64,000 bases of DNA from Streptomyces asoensis (GCF_013085465.1 NZ_CP049838.1:2604001-2668000); one strand, 5' to 3'; shown: positions 1 to 8,862, numbered from the stretch's first letter. Translations and numbers: made by a program. The notes: generated by a model not told the origin, from the letters alone.

Positions 1-326
1 ACCGCGTTCAGGCCGAGGCCCGCGGCGAGGGCGAGGGGCAGGTTGCCGCCGACGCCCATGATGATCGTCATCACCGCGGCCACCAGGGCGGTGGCGGTGG
101 TGAGTTGGACGGCGTCGAGCTGGTGCCCGAACTTGTCCTTGGCGCTGCCCAGGATGATGGGATTCAGGACAAGGATGTAGGCCATGGTGAAGAACGTGGC
201 GAAGCCGCCGCGTATCTCCCGGCCGAAGGTGGACCCCCGCTCGGAGATCCTGAAGTACCGGTCGACGCTGTTCGCCGCGGGTGGCGCGGTACCTGGCCGG
301 TCGGCCGTCTTCTGGGTCTCGGACAT
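1..326 (-). CDS. NCS2 purine permease, N-terminal part
   Basis: The gene reads leftwards from an ATG at 324-326 and runs off the window edge, so only the first 108 residues are present. Residues 47-62 read FFTMAYILVLNPIILG, the first-helix hallmark of the AzgA-like branch of NCS2 proton symporters, which import hypoxanthine, guanine or adenine across the plasma membrane. A second hydrophobic, Gly/Ala-rich segment follows near residues 80-108. GAGGAG lies 8 nt upstream of the ATG. It is divergent from the sigma-factor gene. The family call is secure; the substrate cannot be read from this fragment. Confidence 0.85.
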   Translation of the reverse strand, partial: MSETQKTADRPGTAPPAANSVDRYFRISERGSTFGREIRGGFATFFTMAYILVLNPIILGSAKDKFGHQLDAVQLTTATALVAAVMTIIMGVGGNLPLALAAGLGLNA

Positions 327-595
327 GGCTGGTGCTCCTCATTGCCTGAATGATCTGTGTGCGGATGCTGGCTGGATTGTTCCTGCGTTGAACCGTCTTC
401 AGGTTTTCGTCGTGTTACGGAATCGGACTCCGGAGTCGTTCGGCCTGCCACATGATGTTCGAACCCCTGTACAAGAGCCAGTAGTCGATCACTGCTACGC
501 TTCCCGATCTCGCCCCGGCCACCTCCTCGGGGCATCCCCATGTCATTCACATGACACGCACAGGCACACCAGTCGTTCCGAGAAGAGGTCAACCC
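327..595. promoter_or_regulatory. divergent intergenic region with GACTCCGGAGTC palindrome
   Basis: This gap separates the NCS2 permease and the sigma factor, so it should hold both promoters. A perfect 12-bp palindrome, GACTCCGGAGTC, sits at 426-437, near the middle. It could be an operator for either gene, but I recognise no regulator family from it. No consensus -35/-10 pair is obvious on either strand. Confidence 0.35.
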
Positions 596-1165
596 GTGGG
601 CACAGTCGTCGACGACGCCGCCTCCGTGGAATTCCATGCCTTCTTCGACCGCCACTACGCCGAACTGTCCCGTCTCGCCCACCTGCTGACCGGTGAGGCG
701 GACGCCGCCGACGATCTCGCGGCGGACGCGCTGCTCGCGCTGTGGAACCGCTGGGACCGGGTACGCGCGGCCGACCATCCGGTGGCGTACGCCCGCGGTG
801 TCGTCGCCAACCTCGCCCGCACCCGCATCCGCAGCGCCGTCCGGGAGCGCCGCAGGATCGCGCTGTTCTGGTCACAGCGCGAGGAGAAGACGGAGAACCC
901 CGACATCGCGGGCGTGGTGGACGTCCAGTCGGCGCTGCGTAGACTTCCGTTCCGCAAACGGGCCTGTGTGGTGCTGCGGCACGCCTTCGACCTCTCGGAG
1001 AAGGACACGGCGCTCGCCCTGGGGGTCTCGGTGGGTACGGTGAAGAGCCAGACCTCCAAGGGGATGGCCGAGCTCCAGAAGCTGCTCGGCCCCAAGGGAG
1101 CACCGCTCAAGGTGCCCGCGATGGTGCGCACCGGTGAGGCCTCGGCCTCAGGAAGGGACCGATGA
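596..1165 (+). CDS. SigE-family ECF RNA polymerase sigma factor
   Basis: A 189-residue ECF sigma factor of the actinobacterial SigE-like class. Region 2 (FFDRHYAELSRLAHLLTG, then DDLAADALLALWNRW) binds core polymerase and the -10 element. Region 4 (FRKRACVVLRHAFDLSEKD, then ALGVSVGTVKSQTSKG) carries the helix-turn-helix for the -35 element. I chose the GTG at 596 because AGAAGAGG ends 7 nt before it; an in-frame ATG at 551 lacks a ribosome binding site. Its TGA overlaps the ATG of the next gene (ATGA), so the two are translationally coupled, which suggests the partner controls the sigma factor. Confidence 0.88.
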   Translation: MGTVVDDAASVEFHAFFDRHYAELSRLAHLLTGEADAADDLAADALLALWNRWDRVRAADHPVAYARGVVANLARTRIRSAVRERRRIALFWSQREEKTENPDIAGVVDVQSALRRLPFRKRACVVLRHAFDLSEKDTALALGVSVGTVKSQTSKGMAELQKLLGPKGAPLKVPAMVRTGEASASGRDR

Positions 1166-2040
1166 CGATGCAGCGGGACGTGCACGACGAGCTGCGCGCC
1201 CGGCTGCACGGGGCGGCCGAGGCACACGAACCCGACCGGGCGCGCATCCTGGCCCGTGTCGAGCGCGGCATGGCGGGACAGGGACAGGGACTGGAACGGT
1301 CCGATCACCGGGCGAGCCGTCCGGTCCTGTGGGGCTGGGCACGGATCGTGGGCGCCACGGCCGCGGTCGCGGGCATGCTCGCGGTCGGCGGCTACGCGGT
1401 GGCGTCCGCCGTGAAGGACGACACCCCGGCGCAGCAGACGGTCTCCGTCTCCTCGCCGCCGGTGGAGTCCCCGGACGCGACGAGCCGGCCGCCGGCCTCG
1501 CCGAAGGCCACGCCGAGCTCCGGCGGCGGCGCGAAGGACCCGGCGAAGCCGAGCACCTCCCCGTCGCGGAGCTCCGCGGCGACGCCCTCCGCGCCCGCGG
1601 CCACGCTGCTGCCGGCGACGAACGACGACGAGGACGGCCCGCTGTGGTCGGACGGTTCGGTCGACCCGCACAGCAACGACTTCTGGGCACAGAGCAACAT
1701 CACGATCAAGGCGTCCGAGGCGCTCACCGGACTGACCGTGCAGTTGAAGGTCGCACAGACCGGCGGGGTCTCGTCGGCGGGCGCCTGGCGCTCACTGCCC
1801 GAGGACGACTTCACGTTCTCGGTGGCCGAGCAGGACGGCTTCCTGGTCTACACCTGGGTGCTCAAGGAGGGCCGTACGGTCGCCAAGGGCGAGTGGGTGT
1901 TCGCCGGGCAGTACGACCATGACCGCGGCGGCCGCGACGCCAAGGACGACACCTACGCGGTCACGGGCCGGTCGGACCGGCAACAGGGCGCCGTGGGCGG
2001 CGACTTCGCCTCCGCCGAGGACGACGAAGGCGACTCCTGA
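1162..2040 (+). CDS. membrane protein coupled to sigma factor, possible anti-sigma
   Basis: A 292-residue single-pass membrane protein. The cytoplasmic N-terminus (about 55 residues, charged) has no visible zinc-binding HXXXCXXC motif. A membrane helix lies near residues 57-80 (GWARIVGATAAVAGMLAVGG), followed by a long Pro/Ser/Thr/Ala-rich linker and a C-terminal extracellular domain (about 165-270) of beta-type sequence. Its start overlaps the stop of the ECF sigma gene by 4 nt. Gene order and topology fit a cognate anti-sigma factor, but there is no sequence hallmark; that role is inference. It converges on the PL9 gene after 16 nt. Confidence 0.65.
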   Translation: MTMQRDVHDELRARLHGAAEAHEPDRARILARVERGMAGQGQGLERSDHRASRPVLWGWARIVGATAAVAGMLAVGGYAVASAVKDDTPAQQTVSVSSPPVESPDATSRPPASPKATPSSGGGAKDPAKPSTSPSRSSAATPSAPAATLLPATNDDEDGPLWSDGSVDPHSNDFWAQSNITIKASEALTGLTVQLKVAQTGGVSSAGAWRSLPEDDFTFSVAEQDGFLVYTWVLKEGRTVAKGEWVFAGQYDHDRGGRDAKDDTYAVTGRSDRQQGAVGGDFASAEDDEGDS

Positions 2041-2056
2041 CCGCCGGGACCCGGGC

Positions 2057-3211
2057 CTAGTTCATCGTCGAGCCGATGGTGGTCGAGCCCGTGGTCAGGA
2101 AGGTCGTCGCGGGCAGCGAGCCGTCCGTCTTCCGGGCGCCGTACGCCGTCGTCGCGTCCGTCGAGGTGAACGCCGGCGTGGACACCCCGCTGTCCCAGCT
2201 GTTCGCCGCGGAGACCGCCCGCGAACCCAGCTTGTCCGGCCCGCCCTTGTTGCCCACCGCGAGATTCCGGGCGAGCCTGGCCTTGCCGGTGGCGAAGTAG
2301 AACCCCGCCTCGGTGTTGGCGTAGGCGGTGTTGCGGTTCAGCACGATCGCCCCGGTGTTGGAGTTCTCGGTGAACCCGTTCAGCGTGTTGTCCCAGGCCG
2401 CGTTGTTGTTCACGACATGCGCGACCGCCACGCCCCCGCCGCCCAGCTTGAAGCCGTTGCCGTTGCCCTCGAACGCGGAGTCGCTCCACCGGTTCTTGCC
2501 GTTGCCGAAGGCCCACGAGTGCTCGATGGTGACCGCCGTGGAGAACTGCCACAGGTCGAGGCCGTCGTCCGAGTTGTTGTACAGACGGGCGCCGGTGATC
2601 CTGTTGCCCGTCCCGGAGCCGAACTTGATGGCGATGCCGTCCGCGTTCTGGCCGTGTCCGGCGGCGTCGTAGTTGCCGTGACTGTCCAGGTTCTGGACGA
2701 GGTTGTTCACCGTGTTGTCGCCGCGCAGGGTGAAGCCGGAGTCGCCGTTGTTACCGGTGACCAGGTTCTTGAAGATGCCGCCGGTCGACGAGGTGACGAC
2801 GAAGCCCTGGGCCGGGGAGGACTGGAAGGTGAGGTTCTGCACGGTCCAGTAGCTGCCGTAGATCCCGGCGAGCCAGGAGCCGGCGGGCAGCTTGGAGCCG
2901 TCGATCCTCACCTTCTCGGCGCCGTACGCCTGGAGCGTGATCCGGGCCGAACTCGTGCCGCTCGCCGTCGACTTGAGGGTGGCCGTCGGGTAGTACGTGC
3001 CGCCGCGGACCTGGATGACGGTGCCGGCGACCGCGTTGCGCACGGCCGACTCCAGCTGGGCGGTGGTGGAGACGGTGACCGTCGAGGAGGCGGCTTCGGC
3101 ACCGCCGCGGGACAGGCCGAGGTAGACGCCGCCCGCCCCCGCCGAGACCGCCACCGCGGCGGCGATCGAGAGGGTGCGGGTCCTGCGGTGGCGTCCGGTG
3201 CTCATGCGCAC
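2057..3211 (-). CDS. secreted PL9 pectate lyase, copy 1
   Basis: A 384-residue secreted polysaccharide lyase. A basic N-terminus and hydrophobic segment (about 14-34) form an export signal, followed by right-handed parallel beta-helix repeats. The PL9 core is plain: GNNGDSGFTL (153-162), NADGIAIK with the catalytic Lys at 196, and NNSDDGLD (212-219) with the calcium-binding Asp cluster. PL9 enzymes cleave de-esterified polygalacturonate by beta-elimination. The GTG at 3211 is preferred (AAAGGAA 6 nt upstream) over an ATG two codons later. It is paralogous to the gene at 4272 and is the last gene of the minus-strand pectin block. Confidence 0.88.
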   Translation of the reverse strand: MRMSTGRHRRTRTLSIAAAVAVSAGAGGVYLGLSRGGAEAASSTVTVSTTAQLESAVRNAVAGTVIQVRGGTYYPTATLKSTASGTSSARITLQAYGAEKVRIDGSKLPAGSWLAGIYGSYWTVQNLTFQSSPAQGFVVTSSTGGIFKNLVTGNNGDSGFTLRGDNTVNNLVQNLDSHGNYDAAGHGQNADGIAIKFGSGTGNRITGARLYNNSDDGLDLWQFSTAVTIEHSWAFGNGKNRWSDSAFEGNGNGFKLGGGGVAVAHVVNNNAAWDNTLNGFTENSNTGAIVLNRNTAYANTEAGFYFATGKARLARNLAVGNKGGPDKLGSRAVSAANSWDSGVSTPAFTSTDATTAYGARKTDGSLPATTFLTTGSTTIGSTMN

Positions 3212-3242
3212 GGGGCGTTCCTTTCGGTGAGGGAGTGAGAGA

Positions 3243-3278
3243 GGAAACGGGCCGGAGGGGCCGCCCCGGCCCGTTTCC
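3243..3278 (-). terminator. 13-bp hairpin after HAD phosphatase
   Basis: A perfect inverted repeat: arms GGAAACGGGCCGG (3243-3255) and its complement (3266-3278), with a 10-nt loop. It lies directly 3' of the acid-phosphatase gene on the minus strand and just before the PL9 ribosome binding site. It probably ends or attenuates transcription between the two. There is no T-run, as is usual in Streptomyces. Confidence 0.6.
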
Positions 3279-3344
3279 GCACCTCAGTCGTCACCGTGAC
3301 CGCAGCAGGTTGCCGCGCCACCGAAAGAGATCGAAAAAGTTGCG

Positions 3345-4142
3345 TCAGCTCACGTAGTACGTCGGGTTCGGCAGCTTGTACGTCCGGTCGGCGTAGCCGC
3401 CCTCGAGGTCGGAGTACTGGTCGCCGAAGTTCGCGATGATCTCGTAACCGAGGTCGCGCTCGATGTGCTTGCGGGTGCCGGACTTGTACTGGACGGTCGT
3501 GCAGGTCCAGGTGCCCGGGGTGGCGCAGCCGCTCAGGTACGACGGCGGGGTGGCCGCGTTCTTGAGGAACATGTGGTCGGCGTCGAGGTTGATGTCGGCG
3601 CCGACCTTCTTCAGGTTCTCCACGGCGGCGGAGCGCTGCGCCTCGGCGAGGCCCGAGTTGTAGAAGACCTCGACGCCCTTCTTCTCGGCGTACTGCACGA
3701 GTTCGGGGCTGCCGAACACCGCCGGGCGGTCGGCCTTGTTCACGTACGCCGCCCAAGTGGCGGAGTTGTACGTGTAGTTGTACCGCTTCTCGTAGTCGAG
3801 GCTGAGCAGCAGCGTGTCGTCGATGTCGAAGACGACCGCGGGCTTCTCGCCCTTCCTGACCGCCTTGCGGGCGGCCTGGTCGATGTACTTCTTCGCGGCC
3901 TTGTCGATGCTCGCGAGGTCCTTGGCGTACGGGCTGGTCGAAGACGCCTGGTACACGCCGTTCGCGTCCGGCGCGGTGCCGTAGTAGGTGTCGATGTCCT
4001 TCACCAGGAGCCCGATGTTGTAGGGCTCGTGGGTGGAGTTGGCCGTGGACTGGCCGGCCGTGGCCGCGCCGGCGCCGTAGAGGGCGGCGCCGGCGACGGC
4101 GCAGGCCGCGGCGACGGCCGCGATGCGCTGTGGCTTATGCAT
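3345..4142 (-). CDS. secreted HAD acid phosphatase (subfamily IIIB)
   Basis: A 265-residue secreted phosphatase. A signal peptide covers about residues 5-32. The HAD nucleophile motif FDIDDTLL (Asp nucleophile plus acid/base Asp) is followed by a cap region, a Ser in FYNSGLAEAQR (motif II) and a C-terminal acidic motif FGDQYSDLEGG (motif IV). This is the class B / subfamily IIIB pattern of broad phosphomonoesterases. I start at the ATG at 4142, because longer in-frame readings put 28 basic residues before the signal peptide. No Shine-Dalgarno is present; a TAGAAA hexamer 7 nt upstream suggests a leaderless transcript. It sits between two PL9 genes. Confidence 0.85.
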   Translation of the reverse strand: MHKPQRIAAVAAACAVAGAALYGAGAATAGQSTANSTHEPYNIGLLVKDIDTYYGTAPDANGVYQASSTSPYAKDLASIDKAAKKYIDQAARKAVRKGEKPAVVFDIDDTLLLSLDYEKRYNYTYNSATWAAYVNKADRPAVFGSPELVQYAEKKGVEVFYNSGLAEAQRSAAVENLKKVGADINLDADHMFLKNAATPPSYLSGCATPGTWTCTTVQYKSGTRKHIERDLGYEIIANFGDQYSDLEGGYADRTYKLPNPTYYVS

Positions 4143-4148
4143 GACACG

Positions 4149-4163
4149 TTTTCTACGCGCGTC
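4149..4163 (-). promoter_or_regulatory. GACGCGCGTAGAAAA motif before phosphatase
   Basis: On the minus strand GACGCGCGTAGAAAA ends 6 nt before the phosphatase ATG. The same 14-15-mer occurs as a two-armed inverted repeat upstream of the secreted nuclease gene at 46066-46118 and was found nowhere else in the window. Its TAGAAA part could be the -10 of a leaderless transcript, or the whole motif could be an operator shared by secreted phosphatase and nuclease genes. I know of no named regulator for it. Confidence 0.45.
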
Positions 4164-4271
4164 ACGCGGCCGAGCGCGAGACCCGTTGCCCGATCGATAC
4201 CCGTTCACGGGCAAAAATCGGGTCAAGCGAACGGGTCGGGCGCCCGGACGGCTCGGTGGGTACCCGGCCGG

Positions 4272-5384
4272 TCAGTCCATGGTCGCTCCGATGGTCGTCG
4301 AACCCGTCGTCAGGAACGTGGTCGTGGGCAGGGTGCCGCTCGAGCTGCGCGCGTTGTACGTGGAGCTCGCGTCGGTGGACCTGAAGGCGGGCGTGGAGAT
4401 GCCGGAGTCCCAGTTGTTGCCGGCCGAGGTGACCGACGACCCCTTGCTCACCGAGCCACTTCCGTTGCTGACGGCCAGGTTCTTGCCGAGCTTGGCGGAG
4501 CTGGTGGCGAAGTAGTAGCCCCACTTGCTGTTGGCGTACGCGGTGGTGCGGTTGATGACAATGGCACCGGTGTTGGAGTTCTCGGTGAAACCGTTTCCGG
4601 CGTTGCCCCAGGCGGCCGAGTTGTTGACGACGTGCGCGACCACCTCGCCGTCGCCGCCCAGCTTGTAGCCGTTGCCGTCGCCCGCGAAGGCCGAGTCGGA
4701 CCAGCGGTTGACGCCGTTGCCGAAGGACCAGGTGTGCTCGATGGTGACGGGCGAGGAGAAGGACCAGAAGTCGATGCCGTCGTCCGAGTTGTTGTAGAGA
4801 CGGGCGCCGGTGATGAGGTTGCCGGTGCCGGAGCCGTACTTCACGGCGACGCCGTCGGCGTTCTCCCCGTGGTTGGCGGCGTCGTAATGGCCGTAGGAGT
4901 CGATGTTCCTGACGGTGTTGTTGACCGTGCCGTCCCCGGTGAGGGTGAAGCCGGAGTCGCCGCCGTTGATGGTCTTGATGTTGTTCCAGTTGGTGCCGGT
5001 GCAGGACTGGCAGACGACCGCGCTGTCCGGGGAGTTCTGGAAGGTGATGTTGGAGACGTTCCAGTAGTCGGCGGTCAGCTTGAAGATCCAGTCCCCGTCG
5101 GGCAGCGAAGAGCCGTCGATCTTCACGGTCTCCGAGCCGTACGCCGTGAGGGTGACGGGCGACGAGGAGGTGCCGTTGGCCGTGGACTGGAGGGTGGCCG
5201 TCGGGTAGTAGGTGCCGGCGCGGACCTGGATGACCGTGCCGGCGGTGGCGTTCTTGATGGCGTTGGACAGGTCGGTGGAGTTGCTGACCACCACGGTGGC
5301 GGCCTGCGCCTGGGTGGGCAGGACGGCGAGCCCGGCGCCCAGGGTGAGGGCGGCGACGGCCGTGAGAGCGGTACGACGAGACAT
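4272..5384 (-). CDS. secreted PL9 pectate lyase, copy 2
   Basis: A 370-residue PL9 lyase, paralogous along its whole length to the gene at 2057. The signal peptide is residues 1-29 (ending QAQAA). The PL9 core shows NADGVAVK with the catalytic Lys at 182 and NNSDDGID (198-205) as the calcium site. It has a CQSC pair near 125-128 that copy 1 lacks. The ATG at 5384 has GAAAGGA about 8 nt upstream; the longer open frame starts inside the neighbouring esterase and is not used. The product should be unsaturated galacturonate oligomers released outside the cell. Confidence 0.88.
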   Translation of the reverse strand: MSRRTALTAVAALTLGAGLAVLPTQAQAATVVVSNSTDLSNAIKNATAGTVIQVRAGTYYPTATLQSTANGTSSSPVTLTAYGSETVKIDGSSLPDGDWIFKLTADYWNVSNITFQNSPDSAVVCQSCTGTNWNNIKTINGGDSGFTLTGDGTVNNTVRNIDSYGHYDAANHGENADGVAVKYGSGTGNLITGARLYNNSDDGIDFWSFSSPVTIEHTWSFGNGVNRWSDSAFAGDGNGYKLGGDGEVVAHVVNNSAAWGNAGNGFTENSNTGAIVINRTTAYANSKWGYYFATSSAKLGKNLAVSNGSGSVSKGSSVTSAGNNWDSGISTPAFRSTDASSTYNARSSSGTLPTTTFLTTGSTTIGATMD

Positions 5385-5433
5385 GGAGTGCGGGTCCTTT
5401 CCGTCGTTCAGGGGGATGGGACGAGGGAGCGGT

Positions 5434-6618
5434 TCACAGGACGGTGTCGAGCCAGCTGAAGACCTCGTCCTGCATGCGGTCGACGAAGACATGGCCGAGG
5501 TCGGGCCAGCTCTTCAGGTGCAACCGCTCCTCGGCGTGACGGGAGCGCCAGACGCTGCGCAGCCGGTCGTGGGCCGCGCGGACGCCGTCGGCGGGGAACA
5601 GCAGGTCGAGCCCGCCGTCGAAGAACAGCATCGGCCTGGGTGCGGCGATGCTCGCCACGTCGGGGAAGTCGAGGAACCGGGGAAGCCCGGGGTGGAGCAT
5701 GTAGTACGAGGACTGCCCGCGCAGGGTGTTGTTGCCGGGCACCATCATTTCCTTCAGGCCGGTCATCCAGCAGACGGCCGCCGCGGCGGCGAGGTCGTCG
5801 CTGAGCGCGGCCGCCTGCCAGGCGCGGAAGGCGCCCATGGAGAATCCGACGGCCGCGACCCGGCCCCGGTCGACCCGGTCGAGGCCGGCCAGGAATCCGG
5901 CGGCCCGGGCGTCCTCGCGGGCCATGAGTCCGGCGAGCGAGGAGCCGAGGTTGTAGAAGTTGGAGGCGAGGGCCTGCTGCTGGTCGTAGGCGAGGGGCCC
6001 TCGGTCGCCCCAGCCGAGGGCGTCCGCGCACAGCACGACATACCCCCGACGGGCCAGCTCGTCGCCGACGAACCGTCCGCTGAAGTACCGCTCCGACCAG
6101 CCCTGCGCGGAGGCGAGCCGGGTGTCGTCGTACCAGGGCCGGACCAGTTTCTCCTTCCCGATGTCGAACTTCGCCCCGTGGTCGTGCAGGAGCAGTACGG
6201 CGGGGAAGGGGCCGGGGCCGTCCGGGGTGAGGAGTGCGGCACGGACGCGTTCGTGGCGGGTGAGGGAGAGCGTCACCAACTCGCCGGTGTAGCCGTCCTG
6301 TCGGCGCCGGTCGGTGAACTCGGGGGCGTACGGGGTCCGGTCCTGCGGTCCGACGACCAGCAGCTCCTCGACCTTGGCGCGGGCGGCCCGACGCCAGGCG
6401 CGGAAGTCGCGGATCGGGGACTTTCCCCAGGCCAGGGGGAAGGTCAGCTCGGCTTTGAGCGCGGGGTGGAAGTCGGGCAGCGGCCCGTCCACGACGGCTG
6501 CCTGTCCGTCCACGGCGGCTGCCCGCGCGTCGGTGGTGGCGGCTGCCCCGGTCAGGAGCGCGGCCCCGGTGCCGGCCACGAACGCCCGCCGGCCCACCGC
6601 CGGGTCACGGGCGCCCAT
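5434..6618 (-). CDS. Tat-exported alpha/beta-hydrolase esterase (DLH-like)
   Basis: A 394-residue protein with a twin-arginine leader (GRRAFVAGTG...) and an alpha/beta-hydrolase fold of the dienelactone-hydrolase/acetyl-xylan-esterase type. The nucleophile elbow is VGFSMGAF (Ser260); the probable acid and base are the Asp in FFDGGLDLLFP (about 345) and the His in DLGHVF (about 377). LLLHDHGAKFDIGK supplies the oxyanion region. Its start overlaps the stop of the pectinesterase upstream by 14 nt, so they are cotranscribed. In this setting it may remove acetyl or other esters from pectin; the exact substrate is inference. Confidence 0.75.
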   Translation of the reverse strand: MGARDPAVGRRAFVAGTGAALLTGAAATTDARAAAVDGQAAVVDGPLPDFHPALKAELTFPLAWGKSPIRDFRAWRRAARAKVEELLVVGPQDRTPYAPEFTDRRRQDGYTGELVTLSLTRHERVRAALLTPDGPGPFPAVLLLHDHGAKFDIGKEKLVRPWYDDTRLASAQGWSERYFSGRFVGDELARRGYVVLCADALGWGDRGPLAYDQQQALASNFYNLGSSLAGLMAREDARAAGFLAGLDRVDRGRVAAVGFSMGAFRAWQAAALSDDLAAAAAVCWMTGLKEMMVPGNNTLRGQSSYYMLHPGLPRFLDFPDVASIAAPRPMLFFDGGLDLLFPADGVRAAHDRLRSVWRSRHAEERLHLKSWPDLGHVFVDRMQDEVFSWLDTVL

Positions 6619-7636
6619 ACGGCCTCCAGTCCCCGAGATACGTCCGCCGGGTGTGGGTGGCCGCCTCCCCGGTGGTCAGCTGCGGCCGGTTCTCCGGCAC
6701 CGAGATCACCGCGCCGGGGCCGGAGTTGGCGTGTTCGCGGAAGCGCATGGTCTGCCAGGGGTAGGCGTCGCGCATGTTGGTGTACGGGGTCACCGCGTCG
6801 ATGCCGGGGCCGATCCAGGTGTCCCGTACGACCAGCGAGGGCCAGGCGGTCGTCTCGTACGAGGGCACCCAGGGGCGGGCGATCTTGTACGCCGCGTCCT
6901 CGGCGCCGGAGGTGATCCGGCCGCGCAGGGCGAGGAAGCCGTAGGGGTTGGCCCGGGCGGTGGCGGGGGCGAAGACCATGCCCTTGGGGGTGAAGGTCAC
7001 GTCCCGCTGGAGGGTGTGGAAGTGGCAGGCGTCGAAGACGGCCCTGCCCCGCCCGAAGACGAAGTCGACGTCTCCCTCGATGTAGCAGCGGTGGAAGTAC
7101 TGCCGGTCGAAGGCGTCCAGCGCGGTGGTGTCGGCGAACAGGGTGTCCTGGTGGGCCAGGAGGCGCACGTTGTCGAAGTGCGTGCGGTCGCCGGTGACGT
7201 AGGCGGCCACCGCCTGGGTGCCGGTGATCTCCGGGTGGTCGGCGCGCAGCCAGTCGTTGGCGAGGGTGAGGTCGCGGACGGTGAGGCCGGGCGCGGCGGA
7301 GGTGAAGGTGGCGGAGCCCGCGGTGCCGTAGGTACCGGACCCGTCGGGCTTGGCGGTCCCGTTGGCGTTGTCGTACACGAGCACGGCGGCGCGCGGGTCG
7401 CGGGAGGCGCCGCGTATCGTCAACTCACCTTTTTCCGCCGGTACGTCGACGACTTCACGGTACGTACCCGGGTGCACGACGATCGTCCCGCCGGGGCCGT
7501 CGACGGCGTCCACGGCGGCCTGGAGGGAGTCGCCGGGGCGGACGTGCACGATGCGGCGGGACCGGGCGTGGGCCGGGGTCGCGGTGATCAGGGCAGCGCC
7601 CGTGATACCCGCGAGGAGGGTGCGTCGGCGCAGCAT
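6605..7636 (-). CDS. secreted CE8 pectinesterase, copy 1
   Basis: A 343-residue pectin methylesterase. An N-terminal LRRRTLLAG segment gives a Tat-like signal ending near THARS-type residue 25 (ATPAHARS). CE8 motifs in order: GTYREVV, TGTQAVAAYV, AHQDTLFAD (catalytic Asp), GDVDFVFGRG (second catalytic Asp) and ARPWVPS (substrate-binding Arg and Trp). It hydrolyses methyl esters of homogalacturonan, which makes the polymer a substrate for the PL9 and PL1 lyases nearby. The ATG at 7636 lies 1 nt beyond the upstream pectinesterase TGA with GGGGGAG before it, so the pair is translationally linked. The longer open frame is the upstream gene in another frame. Confidence 0.9.
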   Translation of the reverse strand: MLRRRTLLAGITGAALITATPAHARSRRIVHVRPGDSLQAAVDAVDGPGGTIVVHPGTYREVVDVPAEKGELTIRGASRDPRAAVLVYDNANGTAKPDGSGTYGTAGSATFTSAAPGLTVRDLTLANDWLRADHPEITGTQAVAAYVTGDRTHFDNVRLLAHQDTLFADTTALDAFDRQYFHRCYIEGDVDFVFGRGRAVFDACHFHTLQRDVTFTPKGMVFAPATARANPYGFLALRGRITSGAEDAAYKIARPWVPSYETTAWPSLVVRDTWIGPGIDAVTPYTNMRDAYPWQTMRFREHANSGPGAVISVPENRPQLTTGEAATHTRRTYLGDWRPYGRP

Positions 7637-7637
7637 C

Positions 7638-8792
7638 TCAGCACTCCCCCTTCCAGGGCTCCCAGTCGCCCAGGTAGGCCCCGCGGGTCGCCGACCGGGC
7701 CTGTTCGGCGGTGAGTTGCGGGCGGTTCGCGGAGACGGTGATCCGGGCTCCCGGCCCGGTGTTGCGGTACTCGGCGAACCGCTGGTTCTGCCAGGGGAAG
7801 GAGGCCGACATGTCGGTGTACGGCGCGACGGCGTCGATCCCGGCATCCAGACGGGTGTCGCGGACGGTGAGCATCGGGCGGGCGGTGGTGTCGGAGCTGG
7901 GGACCCAGGGGCGGGCCAGCTTGTAGAAGGCGTCGGGCGCCTCGCTGCTGATCCGGCTCCGGACGACCAGGAAGCCGAGCGGGTTGGCGCCCGCCGTCGA
8001 GGGGGCGAAGACGAAGCCGTAGGGGGCCGCGGCCAGGTCGGTGCGGTTCAGGGTGCGGAAGTGGCAGTGCTCGTGGACGGCCGTCGCCCGGCCGAAGACG
8101 AAGTCGACGTCTCCCTCGACGTAGCAGTGCGCGTAGTACTGCCGGGCGAAGGTGCCGAGGGCGAGGGAGTCGGCGTACAGGGTGTCCTGGTGGCCGAGGA
8201 AACGGCAGTGGTGGAAGGCGGAGCGGTCGCCCTGGACCTTGATGGCGACGGCCTGGGTGCCGGTGATGTCGGGGTGGTCGGCGCGCAGCCAGTCGTTGGC
8301 GAAGGTGATCCAGCGGGCGGTGAAGCCGTCGGCCTGCACGGTGGTGGTGGCCGACCCGGTGGTGCCGTAGGTGCCGCCGCCGGGCTTGGCGGTGCCGGCC
8401 GCGTTGTCGTAGACGATCACGACGTCACGGGGGTCCTCGGAGGCGCCGATCCAGGTGGCCTCGGTGCGGGTGACGTCGAGGGCGACGGTCTCCCGGTAGG
8501 TGCCGGGGGCGAGGACCAGGGTCCAGCCGCTGCCGGTGGTGGCGGCGACGGCGTCCCGGACGCCGGTGAAGTCGCCCCGGCCCAGCGGGTCGACGTACAG
8601 GGTCTGCGGGGTGAGGCGGGCGGCCGGCGAGCCGTGGCGGCCGAACGGGCCGCGTCGGGCGGTCGCGGCCCGCGCGGGTGCGGTGGCGAGGCCGAGGGCG
8701 GCGACCGTGCCGGCGGTCGCCGTCAGGAATCCTCGTCTGGAGAGCGGGAGTCGGGGGTGTCGGGGATCTCGGGGGTGTCGGGGCGAGGACAT
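7638..8792 (-). CDS. secreted CE8 pectinesterase, copy 2
   Basis: A 384-residue pectin methylesterase with a clean Tat motif (LSRRGFLTATAG) after an odd Arg/Pro/His-rich N-terminus made of near repeats (RHPRDPRHPR). CE8 motifs: GTYRETV, GTQAVAIKV, GHQDTLYAD, GDVDFVFGRA, LARPWVPS. It is homologous to the downstream copy along the whole catalytic domain, so the pair probably arose by tandem duplication. The ATG at 8792 has AAGGAG 7 nt upstream. It likely acts outside the cell on methylated homogalacturonan. Confidence 0.9.
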   Translation of the reverse strand: MSSPRHPRDPRHPRLPLSRRGFLTATAGTVAALGLATAPARAATARRGPFGRHGSPAARLTPQTLYVDPLGRGDFTGVRDAVAATTGSGWTLVLAPGTYRETVALDVTRTEATWIGASEDPRDVVIVYDNAAGTAKPGGGTYGTTGSATTTVQADGFTARWITFANDWLRADHPDITGTQAVAIKVQGDRSAFHHCRFLGHQDTLYADSLALGTFARQYYAHCYVEGDVDFVFGRATAVHEHCHFRTLNRTDLAAAPYGFVFAPSTAGANPLGFLVVRSRISSEAPDAFYKLARPWVPSSDTTARPMLTVRDTRLDAGIDAVAPYTDMSASFPWQNQRFAEYRNTGPGARITVSANRPQLTAEQARSATRGAYLGDWEPWKGEC

Positions 8793-8827
8793 GCGGGTGC
8801 TCCTTGGCAGTGCGGCTCTGCTGAGGG

Positions 8828-8862
8828 GGCCGGGGCGGCGACGGGTGCCGCCCGCCCCGGCC
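8828..8862 (-). terminator. 11-bp GC hairpin between PL1 and CE8 genes
   Basis: Perfect arms GGCCGGGGCGG (8828-8838) and its complement (8852-8862) with a 13-nt loop, in the gap after the PL1 stop and before the pectinesterase ribosome binding site. It probably attenuates read-through from the PL1 gene. Confidence 0.55.
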
